DNA from: Corbicula japonica
Taxonomy: Eukaryota > Mollusca > Bivalvia > Venerida > Cyrenidae
Reading direction: 5' to 3'
Assembly: GCA_038501625.1 (NCBI GenBank)
Contig: JAZAYU010000202.1
Location: 186,001-250,000 of the forward strand
Length of the DNA: 64,000 nucleotides
The notes under the pieces are model-generated. The model was given only the letters and a program-made list of their open reading frames with translations, did no database searches and was not told the origin of the DNA. Shown here piece by piece: positions 1 to 12,053 of this stretch. A program made the position numbers and the translations under genes. Within the stretch, counting starts at the first letter, position 1. Each line of letters begins with the position of its first letter.

Positions 1-290
1 GTCTCGGTTTTGGCCTCGGTTTTGGTCTCGGTCTCGATTTGTGTCTCGGTCTCGGTTTGTGTCTCGGTCTCGGTTTGTGTCTCGGTCTCGGTTTGGGTCT
101 CGGTCTCGGTTTGGGTCTCGGTCTCGGTTTGGGTCTCGGTCTCGGTTTTGGTCTCGGTCTCAGTCTCGGTTTTGGTCTCGGTCTCGGTTTTGGTCTCGGT
201 CTCGGTTTGTGTCTCGGTCTCGGTTTAAGTCTCGGTCTCGGTTTGGGTCTCGGTCTCGGTTTGGGTCTCGGTCTGGTCTGGTCTGGTATA
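1..290. repeat. GGTCTC-rich minisatellite
   Basis: Variant repeats built from GTCTCG and GGTTT[TGC], with an approximate 18-base higher unit (two GTCTCG steps plus a T-rich step). All three frames stay open over much of it because the unit length is a multiple of three. These open frames are low-complexity artefacts, not genes. Confidence 0.93.
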
Positions 291-334
291 GTATAGTATA
301 GTATAGTATAGTATAGTATAGTATAGTATAGTAT
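284..334. repeat. GTATA pentanucleotide microsatellite
   Basis: About ten tandem GTATA units directly abut the minisatellite to the left. The switch is graded through GGTCTGGTCTGGTATAG, suggesting that one array grew out of the other. Confidence 0.9.
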
Positions 335-479
335 ATGCCCCCACCCACCCCACAATTTCTCAACACTTTCAACCAAAGTATGTAAAGTACATCTGTTTTA
401 AACATTTTCTAAAGCATTACATATGAAAAACACTAACATTGAACCTTTAACAATTATTTATAAGTCTTAATTCTAATTT

Positions 480-1240
480 CAAGTGAAAAGGGGCAAAAAC
501 CAAAAATTCTAAGTCGAAAAAGGGCAATAATTTGAACAAAATTGAAGTTAGAGTTATGGTTCTTGGCATACAAACTTCAAATATGATGATGAACAAGTGT
601 TGAAAGTTTTAAAGCTGTAGTATAAGTAGTATGGAAGTTATGGGTTTGTACAGTAGCTTGCATGCAAACTTTAACCTGAAATTCTAAGTCAAAAAGGGGC
701 ATAATTTGAACAAAATAGAAGTTAGAGTTATGGTTCTTAGCATACACACTTGGGATATGATGATGATCAAGTGTTGAAAGTTTCAAAGCTGTAGTGTAAG
801 TAGTATTGAAGTTATTAGTTTGTATAGTAGCTTGCACGCAAACTTTAACCTGTAATTCTAAGTCGAAAAAAGGGCCATAATTTGAACAAAAGTAAAGTCA
901 GAGTTATGGTTCTTGGTATACACACTCGGGACATGATGATGAACAAGTGTGCCAAGTTTTAAAGCTGTACTATTAGTAGTACTGAAGTTATGAGTTTGTA
1001 CAGTAGCTTGCACGCAAACTTTAACCTGAAATTATAAGTCAAAAAAGGGCCATAATTTGATCAAAATGAAAGTTTGAGTTATGGTTCTTGGCATACACAC
1101 TCCAGACATGATGACGAAGAAGTGTGCCAAGTTTAAAAGATGTAGCTATAGTAGTTTTTAAGATATAGGTAGGTTGCACGTAAACTTTAACCAAAGCGGG
1201 ACGCCGACGCCGACGCCCAAGTGAGTACAATAGCTCGACA
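480..1240. repeat. Tandem array of about 175-bp units (four copies)
   Basis: Units start with a CTAAGTC-AAAAAGGGC block at about 509, 684, 859 and 1,034 and share the GAGTTATGGTTCTTGG and GCAAACTTTAACC blocks. The array ends in a GACGCCGACGCC stretch near 1,200 and a TCGAGCTA palindromic tail, the common end of this bivalve repeat type. A diverged copy lies at 3,885-4,330. Confidence 0.85.
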
Positions 1241-1544
1241 TATTCTTCGAATAGTCGAGCTAAAAATATTATTTAGGTTTTGGCAATAAAATTTTTCGGG
1301 TCGCGCGGATTTTTTCTGGTCGGTCATGGATGGGGAAACAAACAATATTTTATTTAAGGCCTCATGATCTATAAATTTCTCATTTGCAACTTCAGAAATG
1401 ATAAAAGATTAAAATTTTTACCGAATTCAGTCTATAAATGAATGCTTACCATACTTTATAAGTTCTTCTTTGTAACATTTTACCATATTAAATGAAACAA
1501 GCTTTATTATTTTCATTAAAAAAAAACAAAACATTTTTTTATAC

Positions 1545-1727
1545 CTCGACATTCAAGCATCTGGTCAAATGTTTGGTTTGCCAGGCAAGTCAGCGTCACT
1601 GTGCTCTGATTGCTTGATGTAAACCGAAAGCCAGGGTTGCATGACACAGCATATGTTGTGTTATATAAAACTTTTTCTGTCGATCCACTTATAGAGTTAC
1701 GTATTATTGGAGTTGGACACGGTAACT
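1545..1727 (-). CDS. Exon 16: sushi (CCP) domain 4, last exon visible
   Basis: A phase 1-1 exon of 183 bases: LPCPTP, VSCNPGFRF, LTCLANQ and LECRG. All four Cys are present, but the usual Trp before the last Cys is missing (NQTFDQ). Sequons N-T-T, N-Q-S and N-Q-T. The donor GTATAA is followed by a repeat-rich stretch, and no further exon of this gene is seen between 1 and 1,544, so the 3' end lies outside the window. Confidence 0.88.
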
Positions 1728-4700
1728 CTGAAGTCAGAATAAGATTTTTTACATTATTTAAGCTCTTGTTACAGCATAAATAGTTTTTAATTACTTTTAG
1801 AGCATTTATATGCTAATAAGAGAGAATGATATGCAAAATGAATCAACTGACAAGTAGAATTGCACTTCTATTGTTAATATGATACTGGAATGTCTACACC
1901 TGTTATCCAGAGTATACCAACGTGAAATGATGTTTAATCATCTGAATGTCATACCTCATTTTGGCAAAAAAAAAATCTCTTACTTTTATTACCAAGTAGA
2001 AACTGCTCCTGTACAATTGTCAATGTCTATACAGATAAAACTTATATTACTTCATGAGTATGCTGCTGTACACTTTGTAATTTTCACATACTAAATAGCA
2101 TTTTAATTAAATCAGTATAAGTTTGATTCACTAGGAGAGTTGGTTGAAGTGTTTAACTCAAATTTATTGAGTTTAACTATATCAGATTTCATATAATTAA
2201 TTGCAATTAGCATAATTCAATTTTCTTAAGATTTGAAAAGGAGATGGATAAAACATTTGCAGTAGGAATGGGCAATTTGCTGTGGATGTGGCTGGTTGGG
2301 ATTAAGAAAATTGAAGAATCCCTGGGCCCATGTTTCTTTAACAATGGATTAAAAATACTTGAATTTGAGAGCAGAATTGTAAACAAAACAAACCAAAATT
2401 AACAAAACACTTTAACCTCTCTCCTACAATCTTGGACATAAAAGACTTGGAATGTCATTGAAGTAATATACATACTTTGGCATGATGGAGTGTTATTTTG
2501 AATCACGTGGGTCCATCCTGCTGCTGTGCAATGTGTCAAATTAGGACCAAGAAGTTCATAGCCGAAGCTACATGTAAATCTCACGATAGTATCGAAATCT
2601 GCACTACCATTTGTAAAGTTGTTGCCTCTTATAATGTTAATCATTCCATTTGCCAGAAGGTTATCTTTCAACTCACTGCATTGAGAAGCTGAAATTACAA
2701 CATTATAAAACATGGTGAAATAATTTCATCCAGCAAATGACATAACTTGACAGATCATAGACAGATCATTGCCCAAGGTTTTTAAACTGAGCATGGTAAT
2801 CATTCTCAAATCTCAAGCATCGGATTGGCTGAAATGATGACCAGTCAGCCAATCATATGCTTGAGATTTGAGACTGGTTTTCAATCTTAGTTTTAACCTT
2901 TGGCCCATTTCCAGACTTAATTTTGATCTTGTTTACCAAAAACGCATTAATTAAACTGATTACTTACCAATAGAAAATAACGTCTGTAATATAATTTTTA
3001 CATCTATTTTCATCTAGGTCTGTGAAGAGATGAACTAAACTAAATTTCAAACATATTTCAGTGATCCATGCAAAGACAAAACAAAATTTCAGAGTTCAAA
3101 TCAGTTCCTAAGATCATTCACTTCTTTCTCAAGCAGCTGATTGGTTGAAATTGAGTAAAATCCTCAAACAGACCAATCAGTTGCTAAGTCTCCAAACTTA
3201 AACACCTAACTCAACTGGTTAAAGTCAAGTCCCATCATAAAACTGTCCATCCAACAGCTTATATATAATGTCTCCAATTTCAGTTGATGACATAAAATTC
3301 TTTAAAAGTAAAACCAGTATCCATGTAAAGTGCATGACTTTGATAACATCATGTTTGAATTAACACTCAACTCACTAACTCTGTGGAACAATTAAATTCA
3401 TTAGATCATTAAACTCCTGAAATCTGTATTTAAGATACACAGATCAGGGATACTTACCGGTACATTTGTATTGAATATTCACCTATACATTTTAGATACA
3501 GATTTCAGGATGGGATGAAACCACATCTAGGCACAAGTTTTAAACTTCAACAAGAGCAAGAGCCAGTCCGAAATGACAGCATGCTTGACTATTCGATGAG
3601 CATCAATGCAAGCGTATTTTAAATGGGGCATCATTTCAACTTAGGAGTTTAAAACGAGAGCAGTCTACACTGGCCACTTCCCTGAAAAACCCACCCCATT
3701 ACCAAACAGATTAAACAATGGAGGGGAAGTGGTGGTGGGATGATCTGGGAACAACATTATAGCTGCTTGTTTGAGTTTAATGAATGAAATTATAAATTTT
3801 TAAAAAAGCAAGGTGTTACTGTATAAATATAGAGCATTATATAAAAAAGGTACTTGCATGCTAACTTTACCACAAATTTCTAAGTTCTAAAAGGGATGTA
3901 AATCAATCAAAATGCAAATAAGAAGTAGGATACATTACAAACTGGAGTTCAAAAAGTGAAAAGGGCCATAATTAAATAAATACAGCAAGGTAGAGTTATG
4001 GTTCTTGGTACATCAACCTTAGACATGATGGTGAAAATATTTATAAAGTTTCAAAGCTGTGGTATAATAAGTATGAAAGTTATTAGCTTGTACAACAGCT
4101 TGCATGCAAACTTTAACCTCAAAATCTTAGTTTTAAAAGGGCCATGTTTTGATCAAATGGAAGTTAGATTTATGGTTTGTGGAATACATGCTTGGAAACG
4201 GTTATAAACTAGTGTGCCATTTTGAAATCTGTTGCAATAGTACTTTGTAAGAGATAAAGAGGCTACACCAAAACTTTACCAAAAAGCGCCCACAAAAATG
4301 AGTAAGAATATCTCGTAATATTATCGAATATTCAAGCTAGAATTAGAATAAGCACACAATTAAGCAAAACTCAACACAAGAATTTTATATGGTACCAGCA
4401 TTAAACACTTCAGCAGTAAATCAAAACTGCATGTACTCTAGAAGAGAACCTTTGATTATTTATTTTGATTTAACTGTTACAGCAAAGAGTCTGCTTACCG
4501 GTATCTCCTTCTTTACAAATACTAATGTTTTGATATCATTGCATTTTGCTGGCATCAAATTTTGCTCCAATGATAAAGACTCCTTAAGACATGCCCTTTA
4601 GACATTTATTTTTAAAGAAGAACTTAAATCTTTAGTCCTTTCTGTTAGAATCTAATCGAAATGGAGGGGATTCCAATCCATAGGGGAAATCACAAGTTAT

Positions 4701-7700
4701 AAGCTTCCGCATAATATAGAGCCATATACATCTACAGAACTGTGTTCTATTTAGCTGGAGTTAAACAAATCAGTAAAAGGAAACAGACAGGATACTTTAT
4801 AGCAAAAACTTCACAGCAAAATTCCTCCACTAACAATGCTATTGCCAGACAGCATCAGCTTGGAAGAAGGAAACCAAAACAATCTACTAGAATTGAGTCG
4901 TATCATGGGGCAACTTTTGCCAAAGCTCATAAAACTATATCTGGAGACCTGAGTGACAAATCTCAAGCATCCGATTGGCTGAATTGGTGACTTGTTACCA
5001 TTTCAGCCAATTAGATGCTTGAGATTTGACACTGGTCTTCAATCTTAGTTTATGATCTTAGGCCCTGTCTCCTACGATATTTTTGAACATTGCATTTTTT
5101 GCTAGTTTTGAAAATATAGAGCAGATTTAAAATAACATGAATTTTGTGTGCATAACGCACTCATTAAAACTAACAGTGCTTAGCTATATATGACATCATT
5201 TCCAAGAATGATGTCAACTTTGCTTAGACATATTTTCCCATGGTACCAGTCAATTATATATCGAACATGACAATTTTAGCTTTTAGCGCTTTCATTTCAT
5301 GAACCACAGCCTAAGAATGGTTCCATTTAAAGGTTTATTTCTCCAATACACCAATTATCATATTCGATCTATACATGTACTTCCCCTTTGATCAATTAAA
5401 TACTTACAGGGTACTGCAAATAACAACAGTGGTATATCAGTGAAGGCAAGCCTTTTTAATAGGATATATGAATGTCTTTTTTTATATAACTTTATCCAAT
5501 ATTTGATAAAATGCATTTTCTGGGGTTAATGCATATGTATAATTTACTGTACACAGTAAAACACAAGTTTAAAAATATCTCATGTAAAATGTATGCACTT
5601 AGCCCTTTACTCTGTGGATATACCTTTAATAGCATAGATGACTGGTGTAGATCTGAATTTGCTAGTCTATCCCTTCCATCTGATCGGGATATTCATTGTT
5701 CCCTTTTAGATTCACTGTATTATTTCTAACCGAAAGTCAACAGTGTAGATCCAGATCAATGGTATGAATTTACTGGCAGATCTGGATCTGCACTGGTTGC
5801 TCATGTGATGAAAAATCTTAACCATGAATTAAAGGGTTATGGCAAGTTTCATATGCATTAATATAACACAATATAAATTCAACGATAAGAACTTTATTAA
5901 AAATATAAGGCAACTTTTAAACCTACTCTGTAAACAATACATGGTATTTTTGGCACAAAGTCTGTAGTTTAACCCTTTACTCTATATCTATGGATTTTCT
6001 GCGCCTTCTGATCTGGATCTGCACTGTTCTGCTATCTGGTCAGAAATATCTTAATAGATTTAAAAGCAAACAGTGTAGATCGTGATAAGATGGCAAAGAC
6101 ATGCTGACTGACATTGATCTACACTGATTGCCCATTGAGATAAAAGCCACATTCCATGATGTAAGGTTTAACTTGCATTATAAAAACCAACCAATAAAAT
6201 TCTTTATAAAGAAAACAAATAATATCATCACCAGAATAAATCACCTGCTAAAAATATTTACAGTTAACTGCAATAGCTGAGGTGTAAGAACTAGTTTTGT
6301 GATCAGTTGAACACTTGTATTGGCCTGTGGTACTTTGTCAGAAAAAAAAATCCAAGTACATAAAGGGACATAACTCATATCAATGTGTCATTTACCTCAA
6401 GATTTTAGCATCACCATGACTTAGTGTTGTCTTAAGCAATATGATTTGAAACTTTGATTAAGAAATATTTAGAAATGTCAAAGTTATAGTCAATGTTAAG
6501 TTTTCATGACAAAATCGATGTGCAAAAATGGACACACAAGATTGTCATTTATAGGAGGCGGCTGGTGGACAATTCGACGGCCTTAAATGAAATTAAGGCT
6601 GCCTCTAATTTGAAAACAAGAGCCATGTAACACATGGTTAATCCCCCGCCAGAAAAAAGTCACCTGAAGGTTGTACTTTCGTATAATTAACCTGGAGAGG
6701 AAATCCTTTTAAATTTTGGAGTTAAGCTCCGGACAAAATTTATCAAGTAAATCTGATAAAGAGGAATAACTCTAAAAATAGGCAAGGTAGAGTTATTAGA
6801 CTTGCACACTGCACTACCTACCAATGTGCTCTGTCAGTATATGAAATTTGAATAAAATCCCTCAAGTAGTTTTGGAGTTATGCTCCGGACAAAATTTATC
6901 AAGTAATTCTGATAAAGTGGAATAACTCTAAAAATAGGCAAGGTAGAGTTATTGTTCTTGCACACTGCACTACCTACCAATGTGCTCTGTCAGTGTATGA
7001 AGTTTGAATAAAATCCCTCAAGTAGTTTTGGAGTTATGCTCTGGACAAAATTTATCAAGTAAATGTGATAAAGGGAGATAAATCTAAGAAAAGGCAAGGT
7101 AGGGTTATTGCACTTGCACACTGCACTACCTACCAATGTGCTCTGTCAGTGTATGAAATTTGAATAAAACCTCAAGTAGTTTTGGGGTTTACTCCAGACA
7201 AAATTTATCAAGTAAATATGATAAAGAGGAATAACTCTAAAAATAGGCAAGGTAGAGTTATTGTTCTTGCGCACTGCACTACCTACCAATGTGCTCTGTC
7301 AGTGTATGAAGTTTGATGAAATCCCTGAAGTAGTTTTGGAGTTATGCTCCGGACAAAATTTATCAAGTAAATATGATAAAGAGGAATAACTCTAAAAATA
7401 GGCAAGGTAGAGTTATTGTTCTTGCACACTGCACTACCTACCAATTTGCTCTGTCAGTGCATGAAGTTTGAATAAAATCCCTCAAGTAGTTTTGGAGTTA
7501 TGCTCTGGACAAAATTTATCAAGTAAATATGATAAAGGCAAATAACTCTAAAAATAGGCATAGTAGAGTTATTGTTCTTACACACTGCACTACCTTTCAA
7601 TGTGCTCTGTCAGTGTATGAAGTTTGAATAAAATCCCTCTAGTAGTTTTGGACTTATGCTCCCGACAAAATTGTTTCGGACAGACGCACGGACGAAGGGC

Positions 7701-10700
7701 ATTTCTAATATCCCCCTCGCCTTTGGTGGGGGGATAAAAAAAGGAAAAAATCGGTCAGGATTATACCCACCGTTACATTATCATATTCATGTATATTATG
7801 GTATTCTGATACTGGATTATCGTCCTGTTAGGAATCAAGCTAGAATGCATATGCCAGTTATCAATGGATTTTACAACTCAGGGGTTCTGTTAGCAGGAGT
7901 ATGATGGTAAATTATGGCTAAAATAACGACCTGTATGACACATTTCTTGATAACATACATCCCCCAGATGAAAATCACAACCATCCACATAGGCAGTCAC
8001 AGTAAATAAACTCTGCCTACAATCTGTCAAGTCACACCATTTATGTGTAGATAGTAAAATTGCATTATTAAAAGCAATAAGCTCCCCAGAAAGGCTCAGA
8101 TGTCACGATTTTAAGTCAATGATTTCAGAATTTAACAGCACCTGGACCCCCTAGCATCACTTCCCCAAAAGTATATTGAGTCTGCTCAAAATATTTAAAG
8201 TGACAGCCATGGCATAACTTAATCAAATGTTCCCCTGACCTTAAGAATTTGGCATCATTATGTCTGTGATGTCATCACCAATATAATTTAAAAAGTTTGA
8301 TAAAGAAATATTAAGAAATGGCAGTTATAGCTAACGTTAAGTTTTCGTGACCTACAGATCAACGGACAGACAAAGCGATCCTATCCCTATGTATTGCCTT
8401 CAAAAGAGCGACACAAAAATACTTTGATTTCCAAAGCTGTCAATTTATGTCTAACAATAATGATTGTAAAGACAACCTGTCAGACTTACATGTACAAGTC
8501 GGTACTGTTCTCCATTTCCCGTCTTCGTTACATGTGGCAGTGTCTGAATCACTAATCTGAAACCCAGGGTTACATCTGTATGTTGCCGTTGAATTATATG
8601 TTACTCCAGTTGCCCTCACAATCTGACCGTTGTTGATTTTGTTAGGTGTTCCGCAGTAAACAACTGCAATAAATACATAAATTACAGCTTGCTCTTCTGC
8701 CCCTCTCTCACCCTTCTGTTTTCAGCAAGTAAAAATTTGACCAGAGAAAACCTGTTCACAATAATTATATTCAATTTTTCTTCAGAGTTTTGCAATTTGA
8801 TATATTCTATGAAATGTCATACAATATTATATTTAACTAGATTATTGTTATATAATAATAAATTGTAAGAAATTTTACAAATAGCCGTCCAATCTTATAC
8901 ACATTATACCGAAGTCTCACAATTTTTTTATGTCATAGTTATAGTTTTTGCATATCCTATGAAGATAAAATTGAGAAATCCAGCATGTGACCTGTTTAGT
9001 ATTTGCGAATTTTTCTCCTAGAAAAAAAGGCTAGTTGATGCAACAACCGTGTGTTAAACAAAATGGCCTCAGTGTTCAACATGAAAACTTTCAGTATGTA
9101 ATTTCTGCATAGATTCCAATCACGATGACTTGAAATGCGATGACTCCATATACCAGTCTGCCTCCACATGAAACGCGAGTCCTGTCTTTTACATTGAATT
9201 AATAAGAAGATTTGACAGGACTGGCGTTTCATGTCGAGTCAGACTGGTATATGGATGTGATTACTCAATATTGGCCGAGTCAAAAGATCTGCTGACACGA
9301 CATATTTACAATGTCCCATGAACAGTAATTGAGTTGATTAACATCGCAATGACACGAAATATCTCCAGCAATATTTTTCACACCTTTGACTGGATGCAAT
9401 AACTTGGACATTGTCCACGCGTCAATAATTTGAAATGAATTTGGTAAACTGTGATCCCGTTATTTAACTGTTGATTTCACCATCTGAAAATATTATGACA
9501 ACACCTGGATGTTATTTATATAATTATATGAAATTAATTGAGATGAGTTGACTTGACAGACATGACGTGATGAACCAGCTGATCTGGATCTAAACTGTTT
9601 GCCCACTTATAAATTTATTTAGCATTATTTTTACACCTAATTTTTATTTCATGAACCAACCTTTGCAATTTGGTATAGCTCCCGGGTTCTGACCATCAAT
9701 CATCCATCCATTTTCACAAGTCAATGTTACTTCATCTTCATCATTGAAACGTTCCATGTCAAAATCATATCCTGTCTTGCAGGACAGCATGACATTCTCC
9801 TTGAAGAAGGTCATATTTGTAGATTTGTTTGTCTCAGGAGACAGGTCAAGAGCTTTGCAATCTGGAAAAGGCCATCAAATTTCAAAAAGTTGTTGATAAA
9901 ATATGTCAAAAACATGTTAATTAATATGTGCACTTGTATGAATATTAAACCAATTTTATCTATTCAACTAAATATAAAATAACTGCTAGTCCAACATTTT
10001 GACCATGTTTATTTGAAGCACCGTATAGTCTCAGTAAATATATTTTATGAACCAATCTGACCTCATACATAAAGAGAAAACTTTTTCTACCTGTTCCAAA
10101 TCCAATTTTGAAACCCTTGGATTGCAAAGCCAGATCAGACTTGAAGACTATTCTGAACCTTCCACCAGGAGCATGAATGATATTGTCTACAGAATTGTTG
10201 TACAAAACAACTGGTTGCACAGATGCAGTACTGGAATTATCCTTGTAGATCTGAAATTCAGAATATTTCACTTTTTAAAGCTATAAAATGGCTCAATGCC
10301 AGAGAAAGTTTACCTGATGCATTCTGACTTATATGTTCAAATTGCAATAAACTTTGGATGCTGAATCTGCCCTTGCTTTTCCAACGTGCTTTGCTTGACC
10401 TCCATTCTAGGCCTCCAGCACTGAATTGTCCCATCATCATAAGAAATATTTAAAAATGGCAAAGTTTAAGGCAATGTTAATGCTTTCATGATAATGTATG
10501 AAAAAGGGCATCATTCTAACAAATGTGAAAGCACAGACTTTGGATACAAAACATTTTTGTGTAGGATAAAATATTTCATCTGATGAAGAAACATTAGGCA
10601 AAGGTAATTAGGTAAAGCCAATGTTACATTATCATGACAACATTCTTAATACGATAAGGGGCATTATTCTGTTAAATGAGACTTTGACTACATCACAACC

Positions 10701-12020
10701 CTGTAAATAAATGACAAGTTATTGCAAACAGAAAGTTTTTGTGACAAAATCAGACTGAGAGGTTAATAAATCCCTATTTATTACCTCTTTGTTTAAAACA
10801 TGCTTACCTCAAATTGTCTGGAAAGATGCTTACCTCAAATTTATCCATTGACTTTATCTCAGAAGCCAAATCAATTTTCCTTGGATCATTTTGAAGATCA
10901 AGTTGGAAGAATTTCAGGACCATGCCCCTTGATACTGACGAACCATTTGCTAGGTTCCAGGAACACTGAATGTTATTGGGTATTGGAGATGGTGAAATAA
11001 TCATACCATAGCTAGCAGATACCGGAATGTCCATGCCACAACCTGAAAAATTTCCAACAATACCTGTACCTTTCCTCCATATAAACATGTTTAAGGCGTG
11101 CATCCAGAGCAGATCCTGATCAGCTGACATATCTGTTGCATCTGATCTGGATCAGCATTGGTCATATCTTGGTCAGAAATAACCTAGTGAGTCTAAAAAT
11201 GAACAGTGAAGATTCTGATCAGATAGCACGGATGTGCCGGCAGATCTGGATCCACAGTGTCAACATAATAACGGTGTATTTATGGAGGAAAGGACTAACA
11301 GTTTGTTACAACACATAAGCCATTAAAAGTACTGAAAGAACTGTAATTGTTCAGATCAAACAATGTTCAAGTAAGAATATAATAATTTCAGAACAGAACT
11401 AATCTGCATGAAAACAGATCACTTGATACAACTGCACGTCTAAGTAAGTAACAGACAAGATCTGGGCTCAAGATTATTAAGCGAAATCTGGAGACCAGTC
11501 TCAAATCTCAAGCATGTGATGACTTGAAATGGTGACTGGTAGCAATTTCAGCCAATCAGATGCTTGAGATTGCCGACTGGTCTCCAATCATAGTTTTTTC
11601 TCAGTCCGAAAGGCAGACACACCCCAAACCAAAATCGCAAGCTTAATTTTAACCTTGCGACAAGCTTGCGGCAAGCTTGCATATTAAGCTTGCCGCAAGC
11701 TTAGAATTGGAACCGCGCGGCAAGCTTGCGCAACCTTATTTTGCAAGCTTGCGAAAGATCATTTTGTATGATTTACTTGTGCAAGCTTGCGCAAGCTTGC
11801 ACTAGCTTGCGCAAGCTTGTTGGGACCTAATGCAATAATGTGTATGACCTTGATCTTGTTTGCAACCACAATTGAATATTCAAATAATTATGGTTGAGTT
11901 TAAGAGATACAATTAGCTACTATTATAACCTTGCAAACCTAAATGCAATCATCATGTCTTTGCACTTGATCAAAACTGTTTTTGTGTATGTCAGATGTGT
12001 ATGTGTTATTACATGTTAAG

Positions 12021-12053
<33 letters not shown>

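Noticed and set aside
10..405. Open frames of 72-86 codons on both strands at the left edge
   Set aside because: They are translations of the GTCTCG minisatellite, with residue patterns such as alternating V-S or G-L, and have no gene structure.
6731..7662. Regular repeats considered as a CRISPR-like array
   Set aside because: The whole 155-base unit is conserved with no variable spacer, and the context is eukaryotic.
10808..10833. Longer version of exon 11 using the second donor
   Set aside because: It adds 26 bases and breaks the frame with exon 12. The upstream donor gives a continuous CUB domain. Kept only as a possible isoform.
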